A stretch of DNA of 64,000 nucleotides, taken from NCBI GenBank assembly GCA_017642895.1, contig JAEPON010000002.1, positions 124,001-188,000 of the forward strand, read 5' to 3'. The translations under genes and the position numbers were made by a program. Positions 17,219 to 26,272 of the stretch are shown in pieces (position 1 is the first letter of the stretch; each line of letters opens with the position of its first letter). Origin of the DNA: Roseitalea sp. (lineage in GTDB: Bacteria > Pseudomonadota > Alphaproteobacteria > Rhizobiales > Rhizobiaceae). The notes beneath the pieces are model-generated. The model was not told the origin of the DNA. It saw nothing but the letters and a program-made list of their open reading frames with translations, and searched no databases.

Positions 17219-17290
17219 GGCGCGAACCTAGCGCCACCCGACAGGGAACGCAATCGGCTTTGCGCCCGCGCGTCCGGCCCGGAAGGCAAA

Positions 17291-17319
17291 GTGATCGGCC
17301 GACCGGCGGCGCCGATCAC
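17291..17319 (-). terminator. Likely terminator after fhs
   Basis: Perfect 9-bp inverted repeat GTGATCGGC/GCCGATCAC just after the fhs stop, followed by TTTGCC on the minus strand. The T run is short, so termination is only likely. It would insulate fhs from the trp leader. Confidence 0.5.
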
Positions 17320-17328
17320 GCGCCCGGT

Positions 17329-19008
17329 TCAGAAAAGGCCCTCGATCAGCCCTTCCCCGTTGAAGCGGATCACCTCGGCGGACGGCGAGCGCGGCAGGCC
17401 CGGCATGGTCATGATCGCGCCGGTGATCACGACGATGAAGCCGGCGCCCGCCGACAGGCGCACCTCGCGGATCGGCACGGTGTGCCCCGTTGGCGCGCCG
17501 CGCAGCAGCGGGTCGGTCGAGAACGAATACTGCGTCTTGGCCATGCAGATCGGCAGATCGCCATAGCCCTTGGCTTCCCAGTCGCGCAACTGGTCGCGCA
17601 CCGCCTTGTCGGCGATCACTTCTTCGGCCCGGTAGATGCGCTTGGCGATCGTCTCGATCTTTTCGAACAGCGGCATCTCGTCAGGATAGAGCGGGGCGAA
17701 TTGCGATGCCCCCGCTTCGGCCAGTTCGGCGATGCGGGTCGCCAGCGCCTCGATGCCGGCCGAGCCCTCCGCCCAGTGGCGGCAGACGATCGCCTCCGAT
17801 CCCATCTGTTCGGCATAGTCCGTGATCACCGCGATTTCGGCATCGGTGTCCGAATGGAAATGGTTGATGGCGACCACGGCGGGCACACCGAACTGGCGGA
17901 CATTTTCGATGTGCCGGCCAAGGTTCGCACAGCCCTTTTCGACCGCCTCGACATTTTCCGCACCCAGATCGTCCTTGGCAACGCCGCCATTCATCTTCAG
18001 CGCCCTGACGGTCGCGACGATCACCACCGCATCGGGCGCAAGACCGGCCTTGCGGCACTTGATGTCGAAGAATTTCTCGGCGCCCAGATCGGCACCGAAG
18101 CCCGCTTCGGTCACCACATAGTCGGCGATCTTCAGCGCGGTCGTCGTCGCCATGATCGAGTTGCAGCCATGGGCGATGTTGGCGAACGGGCCGCCATGCA
18201 CGAAGGCCGGATTGTTCTCGAGCGTCTGCACCAGATTGGGCTGGATCGCATCCTTGAGCAACACCGTCATCGCGCCCTCGGCCTTCAGGTCGCGGCAATA
18301 GACCGCCGACTTGTCGCGCCGGTAGCCGACGATGATGCGGCCGAGCCGTTCTTCCAGATCGGCAATGTCGGTGGCAAGACACAGGATCGCCATCACCTCG
18401 GAGGCCACGGTAATGTCGAATCCGCCCTCGCGCGGAAAGCCGTTGGCGACGCCGCCAAGCGACAGAACCGTCTCGCGTAGCGCCCGGTCGTTCATGTCCA
18501 CCACCCGCCGCCAGACGACGCGGCGCATGTCGATATCGAGCGCATTGCCCCAATAGATGTGATTGTCGACCATCGCGGCCAGCAGATTGTGCGCCGAGGT
18601 GATCGCATGGAAATCGCCGGTGAAATGAAGGTTCATGTCCTCCATCGGCACGACCTGGGCATAGCCGCCGCCGGCAGCACCCCCTTTGACGCCGAAACAG
18701 GGGCCAAGCGACGCCTCTCGGATGCAGATGGCGGTCTTCTTGCCGATGCGGTTCAGCCCGTCGCCGAGACCGACCGTTGTGGTCGTCTTGCCCTCGCCCG
18801 CCGGCGTCGGGTTGATCGCGGTGACGAGCACCAGCTTGCCGGTCTCGTTTTCCTGCACGGACTTGATGAATTCGGCCGAAACCTTCGCCTTGTCGTGTCC
18901 GTAGGGCAGAAGATCGTCGGACGGTATGCCCAGTTTCGCGCCGATTTGCTGGATCGGCTTTTTTGCCGCCGCGCGCGCGATTTCGATATCGGTCTTGAAT
19001 TCGGCCAT
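17329..19008 (-). CDS. fhs: Formate-tetrahydrofolate ligase
   Basis: Makes 10-formyl-tetrahydrofolate from formate, THF and ATP, supplying one-carbon units for purines and fMet. The 559-residue protein has the family P-loop [18 protein letters not shown], the substrate segment [23 protein letters not shown], and the C-terminal [20 protein letters not shown]. It begins [19 protein letters not shown], preceded by GGGGGAGCCCG; seventeen upstream in-frame codons are ignored. It stands alone between the tryptophan genes and the uncharacterised AAA cluster. A second one-carbon gene, 5-formyl-THF cyclo-ligase, lies at 51.8 kb. Confidence 0.96.
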   Translation of the reverse strand: MAEFKTDIEIARAAAKKPIQQIGAKLGIPSDDLLPYGHDKAKVSAEFIKSVQENETGKLVLVTAINPTPAGEGKTTTTVGLGDGLNRIGKKTAICIREASLGPCFGVKGGAAGGGYAQVVPMEDMNLHFTGDFHAITSAHNLLAAMVDNHIYWGNALDIDMRRVVWRRVVDMNDRALRETVLSLGGVANGFPREGGFDITVASEVMAILCLATDIADLEERLGRIIVGYRRDKSAVYCRDLKAEGAMTVLLKDAIQPNLVQTLENNPAFVHGGPFANIAHGCNSIMATTTALKIADYVVTEAGFGADLGAEKFFDIKCRKAGLAPDAVVIVATVRALKMNGGVAKDDLGAENVEAVEKGCANLGRHIENVRQFGVPAVVAINHFHSDTDAEIAVITDYAEQMGSEAIVCRHWAEGSAGIEALATRIAELAEAGASQFAPLYPDEMPLFEKIETIAKRIYRAEEVIADKAVRDQLRDWEAKGYGDLPICMAKTQYSFSTDPLLRGAPTGHTVPIREVRLSAGAGFIVVITGAIMTMPGLPRSPSAEVIRFNGEGLIEGLF

Positions 19009-19189
19009 CGGGCTCCCCCACTCGGTGTCGGCGGGGCAGCCATGCCCGCGCCCGGCCATTGATCACCGAGCGCGGGGGGCGCTGCAATCGCAATAGAGCC
19101 ACGCGTTAGGCGAAATGCGACACGCGCTGAATTGAGCCGGGGGTGTTCTTCATCCCGAGGCGTGAGCCGGCTGTCGCCTCGCCCTTGTC

Positions 19190-20293
19190 CTACCGGTCCA
19201 GCACGTCGCGCATCTCGACCAGGTTCGAGCGAACCCGCAAAAGGTCGAAGCCGATCGATTCCAGGTGCGACTTGACCAGGCTCGACGCGCTGCCATTGGC
19301 AACGAAAGGCGGCCGCACCTGCAGCGCATCGCTCATCTGCTCGTCGATGCGTGCCCAGAGGCTGGTCAGATTGCGCTGCTCGAACACGTCCTGGAAGTCG
19401 ACGCTGGCCGCCGACAGGATGCCGTAATAGGCGTAGAGCTGGCCGTAGGTGAACCAGAACCGGTCGTCGGCGCGCCGGTCAAAGCCGAAAAAGCTCGCCG
19501 CTTCCATGCGCCGTTGCAGGATTTCAGATGTCGAGCCGATATCGGCGGTCACGCGGTCGATGAACTGCAGGAGATTGTCCGCCCGCACATCGAAGTCGGC
19601 CTGGCAGGCGGTCAGTTCGGTGTTGAAGGCAAGCAGTTCCTGCCGCGCCTCGCGCAGCTTGGCCTGCGTCGATGGTTGCAGGAAGGGCGGGCTGAAGGTG
19701 AAGATCCACGCATCCTCGCGATAGTTGGCCGCCTCGCGCGCTTCCTGAAGGTTCTGGTTGATCGACGATGTGCCGCGCACGCGCCCCAGCCGGTCGACCA
19801 GTTCCACCGCCGTGCGCCGGATCGCCTGGTTGGTGCCAAGCTGGAATGCCGCCTTGTTGTCGAAGAAGGGCGTGTCCTTCCAGTCGGCGACGAAGAAGAA
19901 CCCGGCCTTGTGCAACGGGTTGGACGGCACCCAGATGTCCTGATTGACATTGCGGTCAATCAGATCGGCCGTCATCTGTACCATGGCGGAGGGCTGGCAG
20001 GTGCCATCGGCCCGCTGCTCGCCAGCGGCAACTGTGATCTCGGAGAAATCATAGGTGGCGACATAGTTCGGATCGTCACCGTGCCAGAACTGGGTGATGT
20101 AGAACAGATAGCCATAGCCGACGATCAGGCCAATCAGGATCGCGAAAACCGGGATCTTGATGATCCAGCCCCGCCCGCCGAGCCACGCCCAGAAGGCCAG
20201 GAACGGCCAGAGGAGCCAGCCGATGGCGACGCCGATGCCATGACCGATCGCCTCGAATATGCGCCGGAAAAAGGCGATGATGGGATCAAGCAT
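19190..20293 (-). CDS. DUF2333 membrane protein
   Basis: A 367-residue protein of the DUF2333 family. Two hydrophobic segments near the N-terminus (about 22-38, GVAIGWLLWPFLAFWAWL, and 44-66, IIKIPVFAILIGLIVGYGYLFYI) are followed by a large soluble part expected in the periplasm, with WVPSNPLHKAGFFFVADWKDTPFFDNKAAFQLGTNQAIRRTAVELVDRLGRVRG as its conserved core. No enzyme motif is visible. It is the last gene of a five-gene same-strand set, 20 bases after the 427-aa gene, with GAGGAG before its ATG. Function unknown. Confidence 0.75.
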   Translation of the reverse strand: MLDPIIAFFRRIFEAIGHGIGVAIGWLLWPFLAFWAWLGGRGWIIKIPVFAILIGLIVGYGYLFYITQFWHGDDPNYVATYDFSEITVAAGEQRADGTCQPSAMVQMTADLIDRNVNQDIWVPSNPLHKAGFFFVADWKDTPFFDNKAAFQLGTNQAIRRTAVELVDRLGRVRGTSSINQNLQEAREAANYREDAWIFTFSPPFLQPSTQAKLREARQELLAFNTELTACQADFDVRADNLLQFIDRVTADIGSTSEILQRRMEAASFFGFDRRADDRFWFTYGQLYAYYGILSAASVDFQDVFEQRNLTSLWARIDEQMSDALQVRPPFVANGSASSLVKSHLESIGFDLLRVRSNLVEMRDVLDR

Positions 20294-20313
20294 CGTTTGG
20301 GCTCCTCAATAAG

Positions 20314-21597
20314 TCAGTCAAGGCCGAACAGCCGGGCGCGCAGGCCGGCCTTGTCGGTCAGATAGGTGTTTTTCAACGTGTCCACAACGAAACCGCGAAA
20401 CCGCTCGTCCCACGTTTCGTATTCGGCATAAAAGCGCTGCTTGTTGAAAACGTAGAGCGTGACGAAATCGCGCGGCACATATTCGCTGATCAGCCGGTTG
20501 GTCAGCCAGACATCGCCATGCTCGGGCTTGCCGCGGATGATCTGGAAGCGCAGCGGGTGCGGCACGTCGCGTATGTCGATGCGCCCGGTGCGCGCCAGTT
20601 CGCGCCGGGCGGAATTCAGGAAAGGATAGGTGCCGTCCTTGCGGATCGCGGCCGCATGGCGCGACACGAAGGTCTGCAGCCAGACCGGATCGGCGGCACC
20701 CAGATCGGCATCGGGGTCGATCGCGTGCACCAGCCCCTTGAGCGCCAGATCGGCCCGGTGATCGATGAAGCCGCCACCTTCAAGCCAGGACGCGCTCGGC
20801 AGGTCGATCCGGCCCGAGCGCGACAGGAAATCGAACACCCGCTTGTGGTCGCCAATGTCCAGATAGCTGACCTGCCAGGGCCGCGACCGCCGGAAACCCG
20901 GCGCTGCTGGATCGCAGATCACGGTCGTCATCTTGTCGTCGGCAAACACATAGGTGCCGCCGAAATGCGAGGTCCAGAACGCCGAATGGCGGAAGACGAC
21001 CTGATCGGGCACCAGCCGGTTCGACCTGATGTCGCCGGTGGTCTGGGCCAGCGTCACCATCTGTTCGAGCATGGCATCGTCGCGCCAGGCGTCCGGCTCG
21101 GTCTTCAGCCGGTCGACAAGCACGCGCAATTCGGCCGCCTTGGCGAGCACATTCTCCGCCGACAGCACCTTGAACTGCACCTGCTCGATCGACAAAAGGT
21201 CCTCGATGTCCTCGATCGCCGACACGGTGTCTTCGATCTCGCCATAGATGACGTCCTTGATCGTCAGCGCATGGACAGCGCGGGCATTGGCGGTGTAGAA
21301 TTCGTGCATCAGCCCGCCGGTGTTGGAAAAGCGCGTATGGACGACCGGCAGGCTCGCCTGCCCCGGTGTCAGGATGATGAAGCGCCGGTTGATGCCCGCC
21401 GGATCGAGATAATCGAAGTCACCCAGTTCCTCAGCCACCTGCGGCGAAAAGCCGGTGCGGTCGATGTCGAAGCGCTCGAGCCTTGTCGGCGGCAAGCGAA
21501 ACGCTTGCAGCGCCTTGTTGTAGCGCTCGACCAGATGCGGCCGGTCGACCGTGAACAGCCGGCCATAGATCAGCGCATTGTCATAAAGGCGTTTCAT
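20314..21597 (-). CDS. Uncharacterised 427-aa protein of the AAA cluster
   Basis: I do not know a function; from memory it resembles the family called DUF6638 in rhizobia, which I could not check. No signal peptide or membrane helix is seen. The protein has a mixed alpha/beta start (ALIYGRLFTVDRPHLVERYNKAL), a helical middle (AIEDIEDLLSIEQVQFKVLSAENVLAKAAELRVLVDRL) and an Arg/Asp-rich end with FLNSARRELARTGRIDIRDVPHPLRFQIIRGKPEHGDVWLTNRL. It is probably co-transcribed with the DUF2333 gene. A HicAB pair on the other strand now separates it from the rest of the set. The ATG has only a weak ribosome site. Confidence 0.7.
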   Translation of the reverse strand: MKRLYDNALIYGRLFTVDRPHLVERYNKALQAFRLPPTRLERFDIDRTGFSPQVAEELGDFDYLDPAGINRRFIILTPGQASLPVVHTRFSNTGGLMHEFYTANARAVHALTIKDVIYGEIEDTVSAIEDIEDLLSIEQVQFKVLSAENVLAKAAELRVLVDRLKTEPDAWRDDAMLEQMVTLAQTTGDIRSNRLVPDQVVFRHSAFWTSHFGGTYVFADDKMTTVICDPAAPGFRRSRPWQVSYLDIGDHKRVFDFLSRSGRIDLPSASWLEGGGFIDHRADLALKGLVHAIDPDADLGAADPVWLQTFVSRHAAAIRKDGTYPFLNSARRELARTGRIDIRDVPHPLRFQIIRGKPEHGDVWLTNRLISEYVPRDFVTLYVFNKQRFYAEYETWDERFRGFVVDTLKNTYLTDKAGLRARLFGLD

Positions 21598-21660
21598 GGC
21601 ACAGGTGCCTGGAAAGGGACCGGAAAGTGTGTATATAAGTGTGCACGAACGAGGCGCCCC

Positions 21661-21846
21661 GTGCTCGAAACCAATTCACGCAAGATCATCGCCCGCCTCG
21701 AAAAGGAAGGTTTTGAACTGGTAGCGGTTCGCGGGTCGCACCACAAGTTCCGCAAGGGCTCGGTGGTGCTTGTTGTGCCGCATCCCAAGAAGGATTTGCC
21801 CAAGGGCACGGCAGGTGCAATCGCCAAGGCAGCAGGTTGGCCATGA
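21661..21846 (+). CDS. hicA: HicA-family toxin
   Basis: A 61-residue protein with the double-stranded-RNA-binding fold of HicA mRNA interferases: SRKIIARLEKEGFELVAVRGSHHKFRKG, with the catalytic His in GSHHKF (His27), then VVPHPKKDLPKGTAGAIAKAAGW, the standard C-terminus. It starts at GTG, eight bases after GAGG. A TATATAA element lies about 25 bases before the start. Its TGA overlaps the hicB ATG. HicA cleaves mRNA when HicB is lost. Confidence 0.9.
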   Translation: MLETNSRKIIARLEKEGFELVAVRGSHHKFRKGSVVLVVPHPKKDLPKGTAGAIAKAAGWP

Positions 21847-22253
21847 AGACGGCATACAAAACACTCTATCTCGGTTTGGTGGAAAAGGACGTGGGCAGCG
21901 CCTACGGCGTCACCTTCCCGGACCTGCCGGGCTGCTTTTCAGCAGCGGATACGGAAGATGATCTGCTGCCCAATGCGATGGAAGCGCTCGAAATCTTTTT
22001 TGAGGGCAATACCGGTCGCCATGCGCCATCAACCATTGAAGAACTTATGGCGAAACCCGAAATCGCCGAAGCGTTGGGGCACGGAGCGTTTTTTCTGACC
22101 GTGCCGTACATCCTGAACAATGGTGGCACGACACGCGTGAACATCACCATCAATCGCGGCCTGTTGCGATCGGTCGATGCGGAAGCAGAACGGCGAAAAA
22201 TGACGCGTTCGGCATTTTTGGCGCAGGCAGCCGAGCGCGAGATTTTGGGGTAG
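21843..22253 (+). CDS. hicB: HicB-family antitoxin
   Basis: A 136-residue antitoxin. Its N-terminal partial RNase-H fold shows YGVTFPDLPGCFSAADTEDDLLPNAMEALEIFFE, the diagnostic HicB pattern, and its C-terminal part, VNITINRGLLRSVDAEAERRKMTRSAFLAQAAEREI, is a ribbon-helix-helix DNA-binding domain that should repress the operon. ATG overlaps the hicA stop (ATGA), so translation is coupled. A TTG two codons earlier is possible but unnecessary. Confidence 0.92.
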   Translation: MKTAYKTLYLGLVEKDVGSAYGVTFPDLPGCFSAADTEDDLLPNAMEALEIFFEGNTGRHAPSTIEELMAKPEIAEALGHGAFFLTVPYILNNGGTTRVNITINRGLLRSVDAEAERRKMTRSAFLAQAAEREILG

Positions 22254-22304
22254 GTGAGCCCGAGAACAACCAGCTATTGAGCAAGGCGTTTATGCTCGGA
22301 CGTT

Positions 22305-22727
22305 TTATGGGGTTGCAGATTGGAAAACCGGCACGCCAGAGCGTTGGGCCGCCTTTTGTAGCGCCTTGTCGAAGGTCGCCAACGTTAGGCCCCGCCTCAG
22401 CGCCGCTTCCAGGTACAGCGCATCATAGACAGTCAATTGATGACGTTCCGCCAGTTCGATCACGTCGTCCCAGACCCGCTCCAACCCATGGGTGTCAAAA
22501 ACAAAGACCAGGGCATCCAGCGCTTCAATTGCTCGCTGGCGTTGCTCAACCTCAATCCGCCTCTGACGAACAGCAATGGCCAAGACATTGGCGACCTCGA
22601 CTTTAAAGAAGATCGGGGCCAACCCTCCGAGTTCTTCAACCGCTTCTAAAACCGCGTCAGCTTCGCGCCGCGCTTCATCCGGCAGAACCCACGCAAGCGC
22701 AACGGAAGCATCGATAACAAGCCTCAA
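22305..22727 (-). CDS. vapC: VapC-family PIN-domain toxin
   Basis: A 140-residue PIN ribonuclease. Acidic catalytic residues are in place: Asp6 (LVIDASVALAW), Glu44 (FFKVEVANVL), and the Asp residues of TVYDALYLEAA and LATFDKAL. VapC toxins usually cut tRNA or rRNA; the target here is unknown. Its ATG overlaps the stop of vapB (ATGA). It ends about 50 bases from the end of hicB, to which it is convergent. Confidence 0.92.
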   Translation of the reverse strand: MRLVIDASVALAWVLPDEARREADAVLEAVEELGGLAPIFFKVEVANVLAIAVRQRRIEVEQRQRAIEALDALVFVFDTHGLERVWDDVIELAERHQLTVYDALYLEAALRRGLTLATFDKALQKAAQRSGVPVFQSATP

Positions 22728-22975
22728 CCCCGACCCTCATTGATCATGTCCTTGATCGACGTGCCATCCAGCGCGTTGGGCGAAATGCTCTTGCGCATTT
22801 CGCGGATCTGGCGAATCGCTTCACGGCGTTTCGCACGTTCCTCATCAGCATCGACGGCCGTTAGCTTGACCACCGGCTTGCCGTGGCGGGTGATGATTAC
22901 TTCTTCACCCTTCTCGGCGCGTTCCACCAGCGCAGAAAAATTGTTGCGGGCATCCAGAATTCCAAACTCGTCCAT
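22724..22975 (-). CDS. vapB: Phd/YefM-type antitoxin of VapC
   Basis: An 83-residue antitoxin. The N-terminal half, LDARNNFSALVERAEKGEEVIITRHGKPVVKLTAV, is the Phd/YefM dimerisation and DNA-binding fold; the basic helical tail from about 45 should wrap VapC. The symbol vapB is used by position, although the fold is Phd rather than AbrB. A perfect palindrome overlaps the presumed promoter just upstream, which fits autorepression by the toxin-antitoxin complex. Confidence 0.88.
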   Translation of the reverse strand: MDEFGILDARNNFSALVERAEKGEEVIITRHGKPVVKLTAVDADEERAKRREAIRQIREMRKSISPNALDGTSIKDMINEGRG

Positions 22976-22987
22976 GGCCGATCTCCA

Positions 22988-23008
22988 TTCTAGCCATTAT
23001 GGCTAGAA
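22988..23008 (-). promoter_or_regulatory. vapBC operator
   Basis: TTCTAGCC-ATTAT-GGCTAGAA, 8-bp perfect arms, 13 bases before the vapB ATG. On the minus strand it contains CATAAT and TAGAAT, either of which could serve as the -10 element, so a bound complex would block polymerase. Confidence 0.75.
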
Positions 23009-23047
23009 TTTAGGCTTATGGGCGGCCGATCGCAAGGCTGGGCTCGT

Positions 23048-24958
23048 TCACGCCCCCCAAATGCCCTTCTCTTTCCGCTCCGTTATCTCTCGCGCTGCCC
23101 GCTCGGTCTGGCGCTGGCGCCGGATGATCTCAGCGACGGCGGCATCGTCGGCCTTGTCCGAATAGCGGAACTCGCTGTCGGCGTAGCGGTTGATCTCCTG
23201 CATCACCATGCCGATGGTGAACGGCTCGCGGAGTTCGGAAATCATCGCCAGCTTGTCGTCATAGGGCTTGTGCAGGAAGGTTTCGGGCGTTTCGAACCAT
23301 GCGTCCGGCAATTCGATGTCCATCGCGCGCATCTTGATCGCATCGGTGACGTTCTTGATCGCCCGGCCGGTGAAGCGCGGCTCGGCCTCCTTGATCATGT
23401 GCAGATAGGTGCCAATGTCGGCGATGGTCTTGGGCGCGCCATGGGTCTCGGTGTACCGGTCATAGATGGTCATCAGCCCGTCCTCGGCCGGCCGGTCATG
23501 GCCCTCATAGGCCGCCCGCACCGCGTCGTGGATCTGCTGGTCGGCGTAAAGCTCATGATCGCCCAGCGGTATGGCGTGGTTCTTCCCCGCGAGCAGGTGG
23601 AAGATGTCGATATAGTCGTTGCGCGTCTGCGGCCCGTCGACCAGCCAGCGCGCCCCGGCCCGCTGGCGCAGCGCATCGTCAACGTTTTCGGGATAGTTGG
23701 AAAACATGCCGAACGAGCAATTGCCGCGCACCACCGTCATCGCGCCGGCAAAACTCTCCATCAGGACGGCGGTCACCTCCTGCTGGCCGGCCGATGCCCG
23801 GTCATCCGAGCGGCGGGCCGCCACCTGGTCGATATCGTCGATCGTGCCGAAGCCGATCGCCTTGGGATCGAGCACGTTGGAGACGAACTGCTTGCAGTTC
23901 TGGCCAGACTTGCCCTGGTAGGACGAGATCTGGTCGACGCCGAAATTCTCGTAGTGGAACGGATAGCCCGCGACCTGGCAGTAATCGTTGACGAGGCCGG
24001 CGATCATCTGGATCAGGATCGTCTTGCCCGTGCCCGGTGCGCCGTCGCCGATGAAGGTGAACAGGAACCCGCCCAGTTCGACGAACGGGTTCAGCCCCCG
24101 CTGGAAATCGTGGCAAACCAGCATCTTGGCCAGCTTCATCGCCTGGTACTTGGCGATGTGGTTGCCGATGATCTCCTCGGGCTTCTTGAACGTCATGGTC
24201 AGCGGCTTGCGCCGCGCGCCCGGGGCCACGTCGAAGCCGTCGAGCGTGAAATCGTCCTTTTCGATGCGCACATGGCTGTCCTCGAAGGCGCCGAGCGCCT
24301 CGAACCGGCCTTTCCTCTGCAACAGCCCCTCGACGGTCACCCGCGCGAATGCTTTCGCCCGTTGACCCATGGCAACATCGTCGGGCGCACCGTCGATCGC
24401 CGCCGCCAGCCCGGCCAGCACCGATTTCACCGCATCCTGCGGCGTGTCGAAATCATAGTCCGGTTCGGACAGGTCCCCGCCCGGCTCGGTGTCGGTTTCC
24501 AGCATGGCGAGCAGATAGGCCGCGAATGCAAACGCGCTGACATAGGCCGATGCGCCCAGAAGCGCGCGGAACCGGTTGGCGTCATCACCTTCGAGCGGCG
24601 CGGTGGCGTTGCGGGCCTTCAGGCTTTCGAGATCGGTCTGCCGGGCGTACATGTCCGAAACCGCCAGCGCGATCGCCGCCCCGCGCCGGGCGCGGTACAA
24701 AAGGCCGTGTTGCGCCGGCGACAGCATCTGGTCGTCGGCGCGGATCGCGCCGATCTGCTTGGCCAGTTCAACCTCGCGGGTGCGCCGCGTGCCGCCGGTG
24801 GAAACCGTCGAGACGAAGCGCCGCCCCGTGCCGGCCAGTTGCGTGGACGAGCGCCCGTCAGTGCGCTCCATGACGACAAAGCGCGTCACCAGCGACTGTG
24901 CCGTGGCGCGGTGCTTTTCGATGTCCTTTTCGTCGATCTGCGTCAGGCCGGTGTCCAT
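23048..24958 (-). CDS. AAA+ ATPase of an uncharacterised five-gene set
   Basis: A 636-residue cytoplasmic ATPase. Residues 1-230 are a helical N-terminal region without a known motif, including an Ala-rich hydrophobic patch near 135-150. The AAA+ module follows: Walker A GDGAPGTGKT with Lys312, Walker B-like FGTIDDIDQVAA, a sensor-1 segment GNCSFGMFSNYPENVDDALRQRAGARWLVDG with a likely arginine finger, and a C-terminal helical lid to residue 636. I know no characterised close relative. Neighbours are the 385-aa and coiled-coil genes upstream and, beyond the toxin-antitoxin pairs, the DUF2333 membrane protein. A motor that remodels a coiled-coil or membrane partner is a reasonable guess only. 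Confidence 0.85.
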   Translation of the reverse strand: MDTGLTQIDEKDIEKHRATAQSLVTRFVVMERTDGRSSTQLAGTGRRFVSTVSTGGTRRTREVELAKQIGAIRADDQMLSPAQHGLLYRARRGAAIALAVSDMYARQTDLESLKARNATAPLEGDDANRFRALLGASAYVSAFAFAAYLLAMLETDTEPGGDLSEPDYDFDTPQDAVKSVLAGLAAAIDGAPDDVAMGQRAKAFARVTVEGLLQRKGRFEALGAFEDSHVRIEKDDFTLDGFDVAPGARRKPLTMTFKKPEEIIGNHIAKYQAMKLAKMLVCHDFQRGLNPFVELGGFLFTFIGDGAPGTGKTILIQMIAGLVNDYCQVAGYPFHYENFGVDQISSYQGKSGQNCKQFVSNVLDPKAIGFGTIDDIDQVAARRSDDRASAGQQEVTAVLMESFAGAMTVVRGNCSFGMFSNYPENVDDALRQRAGARWLVDGPQTRNDYIDIFHLLAGKNHAIPLGDHELYADQQIHDAVRAAYEGHDRPAEDGLMTIYDRYTETHGAPKTIADIGTYLHMIKEAEPRFTGRAIKNVTDAIKMRAMDIELPDAWFETPETFLHKPYDDKLAMISELREPFTIGMVMQEINRYADSEFRYSDKADDAAVAEIIRRQRQTERAAREITERKEKGIWGA

Positions 24959-24974
24959 CGGGAACGCTCCTATT

Positions 24975-25084
24975 CCACACCCTCACCCTGAGGTGCGAGC
25001 AACCATCCCCTGCCCCTTCGAGGCTCGCTGCGCTCGCACCTCAGGATGAGGGGATGGGGCGAGCCTCGAATGGCGAGGGTGTGG
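24975..25084. repeat. Large compound palindrome inside the AAA gene set
   Basis: Nested inverted repeats fill most of the 138-base gap between two same-strand genes: CCACACCCTC/GAGGGTGTGG (24975-24984 with 25075-25084), CCTGAGGTGCGAGC with its complement (24987-25000 with 25032-25045), CCATCCCC/GGGGATGG, and CGAGGCTCGC with GCGAGCCTCG. The pairs overlap and cannot all form at once, so the RNA can switch between folds. It resembles dispersed palindromic repeats of rhizobial genomes. Confidence 0.75.
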
Positions 25085-25096
25085 CGAGTTCTCATC

Positions 25097-26254
25097 TCAC
25101 ACATCGGAAATCACATGCCCCCCGGAGACGATGTGCGTCTTGTAGCCGGCGAAAACCGCATCGGTCTGGCCCGCCGCATAAAGCGCCTGATAGGCCTCGT
25201 GCGGGATCAGCGCATGCTTTTCGAACGAGGAAACGCCCATGCGCGCCGCCTCCAGATCGTCGGTCTCGATGTGAAACTCCTCGCGCGGCGGCGATGACGA
25301 CCACAGCCCCTTGCGGCCCGGCCGCTCGTGCTTTGAGTAGATGTCCTGGATGGTCCAGCTCAGGAGCCAGGCGTTTTCCGCGTCGCCCACTTCGTCGAGG
25401 ATCGCCGAGACCGTGTCATTGTTCTGTGTGATGCCCGCCGAATAGAACGGACCCAGGACGATGCGCCGGAGCTGCTTGGGATGCAGCGTCTCGAACTGCT
25501 CGTCCATGTTGGCGGCGACAGTCGCCGGCGTCAGCGAATAGGCCGAATTGGCCTCGGCCCACTGGTCGAAGGGCCGCGCCAGCGCCGGGTTCAAAAGCCC
25601 GCCCACCGGCAGCGGAATGTCGACCTCGCGGTTCAGCTTGCCGTCCTTGCCGACAAGCGTCTTGACCATGTCGGGTGTCGAATCCTCGACCACCACCGAA
25701 TAGATCATCGGCAGCGTCGCCGACCCGTCGAACACGCCCCAATGGGTAACGTAAAAAGGCCGGCCGGTCTTCGGGTTCGCCGAGACCTTGATCGTCTCGG
25801 GCAGGACGAACGGCGTGAAGAAGGAGCCGTCGCGGATCGTTTCGAGATAGAGCCGTTCGGCCAGCCGGTCCTGCAGTTCCTTCGGGAACGCCTTGTGGCG
25901 CAGGATGAAGTCGGCCATGTCGGCGCGCAGCGTTTCGGGGTCGGGAATGGCGTCGAGCCGGCTTTTCGCCGAACGCCGGTCCTTCTCCAGCTCCAGCACG
26001 TTCTGGTAGACCGGAAAGCCGCTGTCGGCGCGCGATATGCGGAATTTTTCGGAAAAATCGAGCCGGTTGCGCCAGCTGTCGAACGAGGCGGCGAGCCGCC
26101 CCAGATAAGGCACGACGGTGCGCGCGACCAATTCATGCTGGTAGAGCGGCGAGTTGTCGTCGCGCAGGAAAACGTCCAGCCCGTCAAGCGCAGCGCCGAT
26201 CGAACTGAAATAGCGCAAAACCGGACTTGCGGCCGCGTGAGTGGCCCGGTTCAC
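25097..26254 (-). CDS. Uncharacterised 385-aa protein of the AAA cluster
   Basis: No function or motif recognised. The first 130 residues are helical and charged (SSIGAALDGLDVFLRDDNSPLYQHELVARTVVPYLGRLAASFDSWRNRL), with no signal or membrane segment. The middle has beta-strand-like PFYVTHWGVFDGSATLPMIYSVVVEDSTPDMVKTL, and the end has TIQDIYSKHERPGRKGLWSSSPPREEFHIETDDLEAARMG. The start is GTG, seven bases after GGAGG. It follows the coiled-coil gene by 18 bases, so the two are one operon, and precedes the AAA gene across a palindrome. Confidence 0.75.
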   Translation of the reverse strand: MNRATHAAASPVLRYFSSIGAALDGLDVFLRDDNSPLYQHELVARTVVPYLGRLAASFDSWRNRLDFSEKFRISRADSGFPVYQNVLELEKDRRSAKSRLDAIPDPETLRADMADFILRHKAFPKELQDRLAERLYLETIRDGSFFTPFVLPETIKVSANPKTGRPFYVTHWGVFDGSATLPMIYSVVVEDSTPDMVKTLVGKDGKLNREVDIPLPVGGLLNPALARPFDQWAEANSAYSLTPATVAANMDEQFETLHPKQLRRIVLGPFYSAGITQNNDTVSAILDEVGDAENAWLLSWTIQDIYSKHERPGRKGLWSSSPPREEFHIETDDLEAARMGVSSFEKHALIPHEAYQALYAAGQTDAVFAGYKTHIVSGGHVISDV

Positions 26255-26272
26255 CGGCGATCCTCCGCAGCC

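Noticed and set aside
21601..23047. Toxin-antitoxin region as a mobile element with attachment sites
   Set aside because: No integrase, transposase, tRNA or flanking direct repeat was found.
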